NCBI GenBank assembly: GCA_900101355.1
Contig: FMUV01000020.1
Coordinates: 1 to 43,705 of the forward strand
Source of the DNA: Ruminococcus sp. YE282
GTDB lineage: Bacteria > Bacillota > Clostridia > Oscillospirales > Acutalibacteraceae
Direction: 5' to 3'
Length of the DNA: 43,705 nucleotides
In this document: piece after piece, positions 7,710-16,445 of the stretch
Numbering within the stretch: the first letter of the stretch is position 1
How the letters are laid out: each line of letters opens with the position of its first letter
Notes under the pieces: generated by a model
The model's input: only the letters and a program-made list of their open reading frames with translations
The model's database searches: none
What the model was told of the DNA's origin: nothing
Program-made: the position numbers and the translations under genes

Positions 7710-8720
7710 TTAACGAAATCTGATGTTCAACAAATGTGCAATTGACGGTATACTGCTTCCCTGCCAGCTTGTGGTTGGGCTCATAAGTGCACCGGTTGCC
7801 ATAAAGAGGATGTTGTTCAAAGTTCCGCTTTTTACTTCGTTTAATATTTTTGAGCAGAAAACAGAGCCTGCGCATCCACATCCCGAACCGCCTGCGTGAA
7901 CATCCTGTTTTTTTCTGTCAAAAATCATAAGTCCGCAGTCGTTGTGTTTTTCTTTAATATCGTAACCGTCTATCGAAAGCAAATCATACAGCGAGAGACT
8001 TCCGACCTCTCCCAAGTCGCCTGTTAAAATCAGGTCATAGTCATCCGGCGATGTGTGAGTATCAACAAAATAATCCTTTAATGTCTGTGCAGCGGCAGGT
8101 GCCATGGCGGCACCCATATTATTCGCATCTTTAACACCCAAATCTACTATTCTGCCAACAGTAGCCTTTGCAACACACGGTCCCTTTTTGTCATTCCTAA
8201 GCACACAGCTTCCCGCACCGGTTACTGTCCACTGAGCAGTAGGAGTACGCACTCCGCCGTATTCAAGAGGAAAACGATACTGACGTTCCGCAGAGCAAAA
8301 GTGAGATGAAGTAACGCACATTGCAATATTAGCTGCCCCGCTTTCAACAAACACAGAAGCCATAATCAACCCCTGAGCCATTGTTGAGCACGCACCGTAT
8401 TGACCGAGATACGGAATATTAAAATCAAGAAGTCCGAAACTTGAACCAACGCATTGGTTTAACAAATCCCCGGCAAAAATATAATCAACCTCGTCTGCCG
8501 TTACCCCGCTTTTTTCAAGAGCCAGAGAAACCGCCTCGGTTTGGAACTGACTTTCTGCCTGTTCATAGGTGTCCAATCCGTCATAGCTGTCAAAAATTAA
8601 TTTGTCAAAACAATCGCCCAAAGGTCCCTCGCTTTCCTTTTTCCCGGCAACGGAAGCGTAACCTATAATTGTTGGCATTTCTTCAAAACCGATAGTTCTT
8701 GCACCAATTCTTTTAATCAT
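7710..8720 (-). CDS. spoVAD: Stage V sporulation protein AD
   Basis: A subunit of the SpoVA machinery that moves dipicolinic acid into the forespore; the fold is thiolase-like. The 336 residues match SpoVAD throughout: GPLGDCFDK near the N-terminus, IFAGDLLNQ, YGACSTMAQG, TSSHFCSAERQYRFPLEYG, VTGAG, ATVG(R)xxDLG, NMGAAMAPAAA, YDLILTGDLGEVGS, GGSGCGCAGSV, ATGALMSPT. ATG 8720 is used because it follows AAAGGGAG; the frame is open further upstream only as a shadow of the VanW gene. Neither spoVAC nor spoVAE is adjacent, which is unusual because the three normally form one operon. The ribosome binding site lies within the 3' arm of a strong hairpin. Confidence 0.95.
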   Translation of the reverse strand: MIKRIGARTIGFEEMPTIIGYASVAGKKESEGPLGDCFDKLIFDSYDGLDTYEQAESQFQTEAVSLALEKSGVTADEVDYIFAGDLLNQCVGSSFGLLDFNIPYLGQYGACSTMAQGLIMASVFVESGAANIAMCVTSSHFCSAERQYRFPLEYGGVRTPTAQWTVTGAGSCVLRNDKKGPCVAKATVGRIVDLGVKDANNMGAAMAPAAAQTLKDYFVDTHTSPDDYDLILTGDLGEVGSLSLYDLLSIDGYDIKEKHNDCGLMIFDRKKQDVHAGGSGCGCAGSVFCSKILNEVKSGTLNNILFMATGALMSPTTSWQGSSIPSIAHLLNIRFR

Positions 8721-8727
8721 AAAAAAC

Positions 8728-8758
8728 TCCCTTTCGCTAATATTATCTGCGAAAGGGA
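8728..8758 (-). promoter_or_regulatory. Hairpin overlapping the spoVAD ribosome binding site
   Basis: A perfect 10-bp stem (TCCCTTTCGC / GCGAAAGGGA) has an 11-base loop. On the minus strand its 3' arm contains the AAAGGGAG ribosome binding site of spoVAD and is followed by TTTTTT, ending directly at the ATG. It could terminate the upstream VanW transcript, block spoVAD translation, or both. Confidence 0.7.
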
Positions 8759-8787
8759 ACGTTTTATTTATTAATTTTTTATTCAGA

Positions 8788-10413
8788 TTAGCCTGTGTGT
8801 GACGGCTCGTCCGGCTCGGATTCTGATGATGATTCACTATCAGGCTTTGATGAGGATGACGATGAAGATGACGAGGAATTTTCGGAATTTGATTCCGAGC
8901 TTGACGAAGAATTATAATTTGTATCGTTAGAGCTTCTGTTATCTGAACTGCTGCTGTGCGAAGAACTGTCCTCGGTTTTTGCACCGGAATCATTGGCTGC
9001 GTCAATAAATACTACGCCGTACTCGTTATCATAAGTTGATGAACCGAGAGACTCACGGTCAACTTCCTGACCGTCTTTATAATATACTCTCCAAGCCTTA
9101 ACCGAATAGCTTGAGCTGCCTTGGTCGGTAAGCTTGTTTTCAGTCTTGATTGTGTCGTATGAACTTGACTTATATCCCCAAATAGAAACGGAAAGCGTTG
9201 AATCCACTACCTTACATTCCATAAACATCTGATAGTCGGTAGGATTTGACAGCTTCAAATCAAGGTTTGGATAATCAATTGTTGCGTCAAGTCCTGTCGG
9301 AACATAAGAGGAAGCCCATTTGTGACAATATCTTTCTTCAACCTCCATATTTGCTCTGATTGCGGCATTATATATAGTAGAGCTTGACTGACAGATTCCG
9401 CCGCCGATACCGTCAACCAACTTTCCCTCGGAAATTACGTGAGCCGACTTATATCCGTTTGACTCCAAATTGGAGTCACCCGTGCAGGCGTTAAATGACC
9501 ATGTATCACCCGGGTCAATAACAGATCCGTTGCAGGCTTCAAGCGAAACCTTCATATTTGAAGTTCCGTTTGCAGTATTGGTCGAGTGCGTTTCATATGT
9601 TGCAAGCTTTACAACATTTTTCTTGATGTCTGCCACCGTTATGTCGGCGTCGATTGATTCGGTCTTTGCAACAATTCTGTATTCGCTGCCTTTGCCGCTC
9701 AAAGCACCGCTCAGCTGATTGTTAAGGTCATCGGAGTCAATCTTAAGCCCCTGAACAGCCTCGGTATATTCAAAACGATCGTCTGAATATGGGTGAAACT
9801 TTGAAACATAAGCGTTTGTCGCCTTTTTTTGATTGCTGTCTGCAATTTCATTGGCACGTGCTTTTACAGAATCAGCATCAACGGTTGCAGTAACCTCATA
9901 AGTCATTTTCTCGGTAGAATCCGTTGACTTGCTTTCTTTGTTAAGGGAATCGCTTTTTGCTTTTTCAAGAATTTCATCTATATTAAAAGTATATGTAAAA
10001 TCGTCTTGGGTAAGCGCAGTATTTTCTCCGTCAATATCTATATTAATGTTTTTGGGATTAACAAAACTCTTTTCGCTAAGCTGAAGAAGCGCCTTAGCCT
10101 GTTTCATATTTTTGCCAGCAAGCGAAATACCCGAAACATACACATTGTCTCCGAATTCAAACTCCTTAACCTGGGTTTCGCCTGTCTGTCCTTCCCCTGT
10201 TTTTACCTGCATAACGCAAAATCCCACAATACCGGCAATAATAACTATGACGGCAAGCGTAGTGGATGTTATTGCAGCTATTCTTTTATTCTTTTTGTTT
10301 TTTGCGGCAATATGATCTTGTAAAGGCGTGTTCTTTTTAGCCTTACCGCTTGAAATATCTACCATATCATCATCTTTGACATATATAATATCATCATGAT
10401 AACCGTTTTTCAA
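8788..10413 (-). CDS. VanW-family membrane-anchored protein with serine-rich tail
   Basis: About 541 residues, anchored by one membrane helix near residues 45-68 after a charged cytoplasmic N-terminus, with the rest outside the cell. Residues ~85-270 resemble the peptidoglycan-binding (YoaR-type) repeats usually placed before VanW. The VanW domain spans ~284-402, with NGSVIDPGDTWSFN, GGGICQSSSTIYNAA and CHKWASSYVPTGLDATID. The last 65 residues are almost all Ser, Asp, Glu and Asn, as in wall-spanning linkers. The likely start is TTG 10413, with AGGTGG five bases upstream; GTG 10422 is in frame but has no site. VanW proteins are linked to the cell wall, but their reaction is unknown. Its position next to spoVAD suggests possible co-transcription, unless the hairpin at 8728-8758 terminates. 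Confidence 0.85.
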   Translation of the reverse strand: MKNGYHDDIIYVKDDDMVDISSGKAKKNTPLQDHIAAKNKKNKRIAAITSTTLAVIVIIAGIVGFCVMQVKTGEGQTGETQVKEFEFGDNVYVSGISLAGKNMKQAKALLQLSEKSFVNPKNINIDIDGENTALTQDDFTYTFNIDEILEKAKSDSLNKESKSTDSTEKMTYEVTATVDADSVKARANEIADSNQKKATNAYVSKFHPYSDDRFEYTEAVQGLKIDSDDLNNQLSGALSGKGSEYRIVAKTESIDADITVADIKKNVVKLATYETHSTNTANGTSNMKVSLEACNGSVIDPGDTWSFNACTGDSNLESNGYKSAHVISEGKLVDGIGGGICQSSSTIYNAAIRANMEVEERYCHKWASSYVPTGLDATIDYPNLDLKLSNPTDYQMFMECKVVDSTLSVSIWGYKSSSYDTIKTENKLTDQGSSSYSVKAWRVYYKDGQEVDRESLGSSTYDNEYGVVFIDAANDSGAKTEDSSSHSSSSDNRSSNDTNYNSSSSSESNSENSSSSSSSSSSKPDSESSSESEPDEPSHTG

Positions 10414-10647
10414 AATACCCACCTCTTAACCGAAAATGCATTTTATATTCAAAAGTATACAATAAACCTATTTTCTATATTATTTTATATTCTACTATAA
10501 ATCTTTCTAAAAATAAAGTGGTAAATTAAAATAAAATAAATTAACCAGAAAAATTTTTTTGCATATTTTATCCGCATCATAAAAAGTAATATACCCCTCC
10601 CGCTCAGAATTGCCCAAGGTTTTCCAACAATAATACAAAAATAACCA

Positions 10648-10676
10648 TTGAAATATTATTCCAATATTAGTATAAT
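10648..10676 (+). promoter_or_regulatory. Sigma-A promoter for the lipid glycosyltransferase
   Basis: TTGAAA (10648-10653), 17 bases, TATAAT (10671-10676); the start codon is 34 bases further on. Confidence 0.8.
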
Positions 10677-10709
10677 AATATAACCGATTGAAAGGAAGTT
10701 TAATTCCCG

Positions 10710-11837
10710 ATGAATATTCTAATATTTACTGCTTCTACCGGCGGCGGTCATAAACGTGCCGCTGCTGCAATTGAAGATAAAATCAGAACCATCAGTCCGG
10801 CAACTACCGTCAATGTTGTTGACGCACTTGAAAGCATTGGAAAAGCCTACAACAAAACCGTCTGCGGCGGATATCATTTTATGGCTACCAAAGTCCCGAA
10901 ATTTTACGGAAAATGCTATAAAATCACCGACAGAAAAACTTTGATGTTCAAAGGTGTTATGAAATCAAACACTATGATGTCAAATAAACTCCTTAAAACA
11001 ATTCAAAAATACTCCCCAGATGTTATTATAATATGTCATCCGTTTGTCACAACTATGATTTCAAAGCTGCGTGCGGAGGGCAAAACAAACGTAAAGGCAA
11101 TCGGTCTTATAACCGATTATGATTCTCACAGAACTTACTTTGTACCTAACATTGACGCATATGTTGTTGCCGAGCCGTATATGGCAAAAAAGCTTGAGTC
11201 TGACTACGGAATTGACAAATCACGCATATATCCTTACGGCATACCTGTTTTTGACAAGTTTTCACACCCGGTACTTTCAAAAGAAGAAGTCTGTCGGCGT
11301 GAAGGTCTTGACCCGAATCTACATACTATCCTGCTTATGGCAGGCTCATTCGGTGTAAACAGTGTTGCCAAATTTTATACACAGCTTGCAAAAGCTCAAA
11401 CAAACGCCCAGTTCATTGTAATAACCGGACGAAATAAGCGTCTGTATGACCATCTTCAAAGGCTCGAAGAAAGGCTCGGTTCGCTCAGCAACACAAAGCT
11501 TTTATATTTTGTTGACAATGTTGAAGATTATATGCATATTTCGGATTTGATTGTCACAAAACCGGGAGGACTTACGGTTACCGAAAGTTTGGCATGTCGT
11601 CTTCCCCTTGCCATTTACAGCGCTTTCCCCGGGCAAGAACGTGACAATGCCGATTTCCTTATATCACAGAATGCGGCAATCAAGCTAAATCCCGAACACG
11701 GTTCGGAACAAATTTTCGACCTGCTTAATTCTCCCGAAAAGCTTGAAGAAATGAAAAAGAACTGCGAAAAACTTTCAATTCCAAATTCAGCGGAAAATAT
11801 ATTTAAACTTGCACGAAAGTTATATAACGAAAAATAA
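10710..11837 (+). CDS. MurG/UgtP-like glycosyltransferase (diacylglycerol glucosyltransferase family)
   Basis: Probably transfers glucose or galactose from a UDP-sugar to diacylglycerol at the cytoplasmic face of the membrane, giving glycolipid for the membrane or lipoteichoic acid anchors. The 375 residues show the family N-terminus (ILIFTASTGGGHKRAAAAI), the central VxGLITDYDSHRTYFVPNID segment, a GIPV motif, MAGSFGVNSV opening the C-terminal domain, and the donor-binding TKPGGLTVTESLACRLPL followed by PGQERDNADFL. These match the MGDG synthase/UgtP group of family GT28. An AAAGGAAG site lies 11 bases before ATG, a rather long spacing. It is transcribed divergently from the VanW gene. Sugar specificity cannot be read from the sequence. 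Confidence 0.88.
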   Translation: MNILIFTASTGGGHKRAAAAIEDKIRTISPATTVNVVDALESIGKAYNKTVCGGYHFMATKVPKFYGKCYKITDRKTLMFKGVMKSNTMMSNKLLKTIQKYSPDVIIICHPFVTTMISKLRAEGKTNVKAIGLITDYDSHRTYFVPNIDAYVVAEPYMAKKLESDYGIDKSRIYPYGIPVFDKFSHPVLSKEEVCRREGLDPNLHTILLMAGSFGVNSVAKFYTQLAKAQTNAQFIVITGRNKRLYDHLQRLEERLGSLSNTKLLYFVDNVEDYMHISDLIVTKPGGLTVTESLACRLPLAIYSAFPGQERDNADFLISQNAAIKLNPEHGSEQIFDLLNSPEKLEEMKKNCEKLSIPNSAENIFKLARKLYNEK

Positions 11838-11856
11838 AATATTTTCAGTCAAAGCT

Positions 11857-11888
11857 CCCCTTAACGGCATAGCCGCTAAGGGGATTTT
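11857..11888 (+). terminator. Terminator of the glycosyltransferase gene
   Basis: CCCCTTAACGGC and GCCGCTAAGGGG pair with one mismatch around a 3-base loop, followed by ATTTTTATT. Its T-run abuts the stop of the convergent spoIIE. Confidence 0.85.
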
Positions 11889-14203
11889 TATTCATTTTCG
11901 GTGAGTCTGATTGCAACTGCTGTCATATCATCTTCCCTCTCACCGTTTCTGCGCTTCATAGCTTCATCAACAACAGCCTGAGCCAAATCCTGTGTGCTTC
12001 CCTCGTTCCAGGACTTTATCAGCCTTTCAAGCCATTTGTCATCACCTGTTATCACACCGTCTGACACCATAACAACTACATCTCCCGTTGAAAGATTAAC
12101 AGTTTCGGTTGAAAATTTTATGCCGCTCAGTATTCCTGCCGGAAGCGAGGGCATCTCTCTTTTTATTATCCTTGTGCCCCGTTTTATATACGTAGTGGGC
12201 GCACCTGCTTTTTTCAAAGTCAGTTTTCCCGAAAACAAATCTATACCTGCAACGTCAACGGTTGACAAAGATTCATCTTCACTTTTTATCATCAGTGCGG
12301 AATTTACTATCTGCAAAGAACTGTCGGGAGTTAAACCAGAACGCAAAAGCCTTCCCATTATGGAAACAGCCATATTGCCGTCCACAGCCGCACGGCCGCC
12401 CGTACCCATACCGTCACAAACCAAAGTATAGGTGTTGCCAAATCCGTCGTTAAAGTAGTCAAGGCAGTCTCCGCACAGCTTGCCGTTGTTTGCAATGTGC
12501 TGGTCCGAACCGATTTCAACATCATACACGGGCATTTCACACATTGCAAGCCTAGTGCGGTTGCCCTCGTTTACTACCGTTGGCAGGTCAAATCTTCGTC
12601 CGCAGCATTTGGACACCTCACGCATTACAGTGCTTTTTGCAATTTTTCCGTCCGCCTTAACATTAATTTCAACATTCATTCTACCGTTTTCGCATACAAG
12701 GCACACACATTCGATTACACTTATTCCAAGTTCTTCAAGCGCAGCCGTTATTCGATCTGCACAATCACTGTCGCACCTCATAGAATACTTAAATTCCTGT
12801 GACAAGTCATTAAGAATGTCGCTTATTCCCGAAAATTGTCCCGCAACCACACCCCTAACTTCGGCAACACGCTGCTGAGCCTCAAGTGCAGAAAGATACT
12901 CGCGGTAGTTCTTGTTCATGCTGTCTGCAATTTCGCCTTTTTTGCAACAGTTCTTCACAAAAAGCTGTCCCACATCATTTTCCGTAAGCCTGCCGTTTGC
13001 CGAAAGTACGTTCTCAAGTCTGAAAAAATCATCTTTGGTAATATTTTTCTCGTGCTCATAGCAGTAGGTTCTCAAGCCACAGCCTGCACAAACGTCTTTT
13101 GCCACATTTTCACAAACCCAGTCAAAGGTGGGTGAATAGAGCTCTTTTAACCTGTCAGATACTTGGTTTACATCATTCTTAACATTAAAAATCGCTTTTG
13201 AAACAAACCCTAGCCGCATTACAACATTTTTTCGCAAAGCCTCCCCTAATGAAGCGTTCTTTTCATTTGAAAACACCGGAGAAATTATGTTGCCTACTTC
13301 CTTTGGCAGCAGCATAAATACAACGGAACCGATTAAACTTTCTATAAATACAGAAGCAAGCGAGGTGTTTCCGCCAAATGCCAGACTCATTACGGAATTT
13401 GCTATAACAAATGAAATTGCACAGCCAAATTTTCCTATGGGTGCAAACAATCCTGCCATCAATCCGCCAAAGGCGAAACCTCCGCAGACAAATCCCTGCG
13501 TTCTGCTTGCGATGCTGAAAATTGCACCGGTTGAAACTCCGCTCACGGTACCTCCGTTTACTCCGCCGTATCTTGCACACAAAAGCACAATTATAACCGC
13601 AATTATTCTGCCGAGAGATATGTTTTCATAAGTAATGCTGCCAAAGGCAAGAATAAGTACACATCCGGTCATAACAAGGCTTGCGCTTTCCTGTTGGGTA
13701 TATGCCGTAAGACTGCGTTTTTCCTGAGAAAGCCTTACCGTAACACCGATAAAGTATGCCGCCGCTGCCGCAATCACGGCTTCTATTACACAATCGGCAA
13801 AACTTGAAAGTGTACTTGTACTTCCGAACAATAACGCCGCACCCGTTGCAAGAATGGGAACAAACGCCGTAATCGGTGCAAAAATACGGCTTTGGCTTAT
13901 ACGTTCAATACTTCCAAACAACCATCTTATTCCGCCGATTGTCACTATAACGGCAAGATAACGAAAGCTGTCCCTCGGATTTAACAAAACATAACCTAAC
14001 GCCGTACCAATCAGCGACGGGAAAAGGTATTTTTTCGGAGCAGCTGCGGCAAATGAAGCACCAAACGGGGCAAGCGTACCGAGTACCGCTCCTCTTGATA
14101 TTACAATACCGCATAAAAAGTATGCCGCATACCATAATGCATTTTTTGTAAATTCAAATTGTTTTTGTCTGTTTGTTCTCTTTACGGTTTTAAGGCTATC
14201 CAT
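11888..14203 (-). CDS. spoIIE: Stage II sporulation protein E, PP2C-type phosphatase
   Basis: Dephosphorylates the anti-anti-sigma factor SpoIIAA and so releases sigma-F in the forespore; it also localises to the polar septum. The 771 residues comprise an N-terminal membrane domain with about ten helices (roughly 25-300), a regulatory middle region with a Cys cluster (C372, C375, C381 in VCAGCGLRTYC), and a C-terminal PP2C domain. Metal ligands expected for the family are present: CDGMGTG (Asp597), SDGV (Asp715) and EDDMT (Asp758/759). ATG 14203 follows AAGGAAG at 8 bases. It stands alone on the minus strand, convergent with the glycosyltransferase gene and divergent from ruvX. Confidence 0.95.
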   Translation of the reverse strand: MDSLKTVKRTNRQKQFEFTKNALWYAAYFLCGIVISRGAVLGTLAPFGASFAAAAPKKYLFPSLIGTALGYVLLNPRDSFRYLAVIVTIGGIRWLFGSIERISQSRIFAPITAFVPILATGAALLFGSTSTLSSFADCVIEAVIAAAAAYFIGVTVRLSQEKRSLTAYTQQESASLVMTGCVLILAFGSITYENISLGRIIAVIIVLLCARYGGVNGGTVSGVSTGAIFSIASRTQGFVCGGFAFGGLMAGLFAPIGKFGCAISFVIANSVMSLAFGGNTSLASVFIESLIGSVVFMLLPKEVGNIISPVFSNEKNASLGEALRKNVVMRLGFVSKAIFNVKNDVNQVSDRLKELYSPTFDWVCENVAKDVCAGCGLRTYCYEHEKNITKDDFFRLENVLSANGRLTENDVGQLFVKNCCKKGEIADSMNKNYREYLSALEAQQRVAEVRGVVAGQFSGISDILNDLSQEFKYSMRCDSDCADRITAALEELGISVIECVCLVCENGRMNVEINVKADGKIAKSTVMREVSKCCGRRFDLPTVVNEGNRTRLAMCEMPVYDVEIGSDQHIANNGKLCGDCLDYFNDGFGNTYTLVCDGMGTGGRAAVDGNMAVSIMGRLLRSGLTPDSSLQIVNSALMIKSEDESLSTVDVAGIDLFSGKLTLKKAGAPTTYIKRGTRIIKREMPSLPAGILSGIKFSTETVNLSTGDVVVMVSDGVITGDDKWLERLIKSWNEGSTQDLAQAVVDEAMKRRNGEREDDMTAVAIRLTENE

Positions 14204-14278
14204 AATTTCAACTTCCTTTTAAATTTTCGGGCCGATTCCGATTAAAGGATGGTCGGCACTCAGCGTTAATATGTCTAT

Positions 14279-14310
14279 ATTATAGATTCTGTTTTGCAAT
14301 CGTTTTGTCG
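14279..14310 (-). promoter_or_regulatory. Possible Spo0A-controlled promoter of spoIIE
   Basis: A minus-strand TATAAT (14284-14279) has no good -35 at 17 bases. Instead TTTTGTCG (plus strand 14303-14310), resembling the Spo0A box core TTTGTCGAA, overlaps the expected -35. This arrangement is typical of Spo0A-activated sigma-A promoters, but the box is only a partial match. Confidence 0.3.
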
Positions 14311-14391
14311 TTGTATGGATAAACCTTTTTAAAAGCTTTTGTAGAAAATCAGTCAATATCTGAAAAACAGTAAACACAAAAAATTATTATA

Positions 14392-14420
14392 TTGTATATT
14401 AAGAAGTTTTGAACTATAAT
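14392..14420 (+). promoter_or_regulatory. Sigma-A promoter of ruvX
   Basis: TTGTAT (14392-14397), 17 bases, TATAAT (14415-14420), 29 bases before the ruvX start. Confidence 0.65.
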
Positions 14421-14449
14421 GTAATTATAAAACTGAAAGGATTTTTTAT

Positions 14450-14872
14450 ATGGTAATAATGTCGGTAGACCTTGGAAAATCAAGAACGGGAATTGCAGTT
14501 TGCGACAAGACAGAATTTCTTGCGTCACCATATACTGTTATTTTTGAAAAATCACCGAATAAACTGCCCGAAAAGGTCGCACAAGCCGCAAAAGAAGTCA
14601 AAGCGGAGCTGATTGTTGTGGGACTTCCCAAGAATATGGACGGAAGCGAGGGTGAAAGCGCACAAAATGCAAGAGATTTTGCAAAAAAAATTCAATACCT
14701 TACAGGACTTGAAACCGTAATGCAGGATGAGCGCGGAACAACCATAACAGCGCATAATTTTTTAAACACCACCAACACAAGAGGAAAAAAGCGCAAAAAT
14801 GTTGTTGACGAGGTTGCCGCAACAATAATTTTGCAGGATTTTTTAGATAAAAGGAAAAATAAAAATCTTTAA
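14450..14872 (+). CDS. ruvX: Putative pre-16S rRNA nuclease / Holliday junction resolvase YqgF (RuvX)
   Basis: An RNase H-fold nuclease implicated in processing the 5' end of 16S rRNA and, in some reports, in resolving Holliday junctions. The 140 residues match the usual length and show the first acidic motif SVDLGKSRTGIAV (Asp7), the second segment IVVGLPKNMDGSEGESAQ, and the final motif VDEVAATIILQDFL. ATG 14450 has GAAAGGA upstream; an internal ATG three codons in is the alternative. In many Firmicutes this gene is next to the DUF1292 gene, but here that gene lies 20 kb away at 34685. Confidence 0.9.
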   Translation: MVIMSVDLGKSRTGIAVCDKTEFLASPYTVIFEKSPNKLPEKVAQAAKEVKAELIVVGLPKNMDGSEGESAQNARDFAKKIQYLTGLETVMQDERGTTITAHNFLNTTNTRGKKRKNVVDEVAATIILQDFLDKRKNKNL

Positions 14873-14940
14873 ACATACAATATATACTTTAAATAGTATA
14901 ATAATTTACTTAGAAATATATTTTATAAACATAATAACAA

Positions 14941-14974
14941 AACGGGCTGTCGAAAGTAATTCCGACAGTCCGTT
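14941..14974. terminator. Bidirectional terminator between ruvX and glgA
   Basis: AACGGGCTGTCG and CGACAGTCCGTT pair with one wobble around a 10-base loop. T-rich sequence follows on both strands, and the flanking genes converge here. Confidence 0.8.
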
Positions 14975-15002
14975 TCATATAGGAAGTAAAAATGAAATAT
15001 TG

Positions 15003-16430
15003 TTATGACCAGTTAAGAGTATCGTTATATACGTTGATATAATCCTGTGCAGAGCGGTCCCAGCTGTTGTCGCTCATCATAGCACGCCACATCAGTTGAT
15101 GCCAACCTGCGTCATCTTGGATACCCCAAAGCGCACGTCTGACCGCAAGCTGCATATCAGCGGTATAGTAATTTTTGAATGTAAATCCGTTTCCGTAGTT
15201 ATCCGCACTGTCAAAAACAGAATCTTTAAGTCCGCCTACTTCACGCACAACAGGAATTGTGCCGTAACGCAGAGCTATCATCTGGGAAAGTCCGCAAGGT
15301 TCCTGCTTTGACGGCATAAGGAAAATATCCGCACCCGAATAAATCTTGCGGGCAAGCTCAGGCACAAAGCCATGACAGAAACAAAGTCTGCCCGGGTATT
15401 TAGCCTGCATATAGTTGAAGTAATCTTCGTATTCCTTGTCGCCGGAACCGAGAATTACAAACTGCATATTCTCAGTATCCATAAGTTCTTCAAGTCCCAT
15501 TCTCACAAGGTCAAGTCCCTTGTGGGCAACAAGTCTTGTAACCATAGCAACCATCGGAATATCCCAACGCTGTTCAAGGCAAAGTCTTTCCTGAAGCGCA
15601 CGCTTGCACTCGCCCTTGCCGCTCATATCATCCTTAGAATAGTTGCGGTACAGCTGATAGTCGGTTTCCGGATTATAACTTACCACATCAATGCCGTTCT
15701 TAATTCCGCAAAGTTTGTAGTGGCGAAGATTAAGTTCATCGTGAAGTCCGTAACTGTACCATGGGTCCTTGATTTCGGCAGCATAGCTCGGAGATACTGT
15801 TGAAACACGGGTTGAGGTTTCAATTGCGCCCTTCATCATGTTAAGTTTGCCGTTCATCTCAAGAATTTTGGTTTCGGAAGCAGGGATTCCAACGCACTCG
15901 GTGTTTACTTCCCAACCGTACTCGCCCTGATACTGAATATTGTGAATAGTAAAAAGGCTCTTTATGTTGTAGTACCAAGGTCTGTGTGAATAGAATAAAT
16001 AATAATACACAGGTACAAGGGCTGTCTGCCAGTCGTTGCAATGAATCATATCAGGATGGAAATCTATATACGGCAGCATTTCAAGAATTGCGCGCGAGAA
16101 AAACGCAAATCTCTCGGCATCATCATAATGTCCGTAAAGCGTAGCACGCTTAAAATAATACTCGTTATCAATAAAGTAATATGTGCAATCGTTCCACCTT
16201 GCCCAAAACAAACCGCAATACTGATGACGCCATGCAACAGGCACGGTAAAATTAGTAATAAAGTTCATCTGGTTTTTCAAATCCTGCGGAATTGTACCGT
16301 AAAGCGGCACAACTATTCGGCAATCCTGACCTTTTCTGCAAAGTGTATGCGGCAAACTTCCCGCAACATCTGCAAGTCCGCCGCTTCCGCAAAACGGATT
16401 GGCTTCTGACGCACAATATAAAATTCTCAT
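15003..16430 (-). CDS. glgA: Glycogen synthase (ADP-glucose dependent, GT5)
   Basis: Adds glucose from ADP-glucose to the growing alpha-1,4-glucan chain. The 475 residues have the GT5 order: an N-terminal SGGLADVAGSLPH loop, HCNDWQTALVPVY, TIHNIQYQGEYGW, TVSPSYAAEI, NGIDVVSYNPETD, MVTRLVAHKGLDL, and the C-terminal SKQEPCGLSQMIALRYGTIPVV with the catalytic-site Glu-Pro. The Lys usually found in the first loop (KTGG) is Gly here (CGSGG). I believe small residues also occur at this position in other clostridial GlgA proteins, so I do not take it as loss of function. It is the last gene of glgBCDA, 15 bases after glgD. Confidence 0.93.
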   Translation of the reverse strand: MRILYCASEANPFCGSGGLADVAGSLPHTLCRKGQDCRIVVPLYGTIPQDLKNQMNFITNFTVPVAWRHQYCGLFWARWNDCTYYFIDNEYYFKRATLYGHYDDAERFAFFSRAILEMLPYIDFHPDMIHCNDWQTALVPVYYYLFYSHRPWYYNIKSLFTIHNIQYQGEYGWEVNTECVGIPASETKILEMNGKLNMMKGAIETSTRVSTVSPSYAAEIKDPWYSYGLHDELNLRHYKLCGIKNGIDVVSYNPETDYQLYRNYSKDDMSGKGECKRALQERLCLEQRWDIPMVAMVTRLVAHKGLDLVRMGLEELMDTENMQFVILGSGDKEYEDYFNYMQAKYPGRLCFCHGFVPELARKIYSGADIFLMPSKQEPCGLSQMIALRYGTIPVVREVGGLKDSVFDSADNYGNGFTFKNYYTADMQLAVRRALWGIQDDAGWHQLMWRAMMSDNSWDRSAQDYINVYNDTLNWS

Positions 16431-16445
16431 AATAATTCCTCCGAT

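Noticed and set aside
8721..9005. 95-residue N-terminal extension of SpoVAD
   Set aside because: It is a shadow of the serine-rich VanW tail in another frame; SpoVAD homology begins at ATG 8720, which has its own ribosome site.
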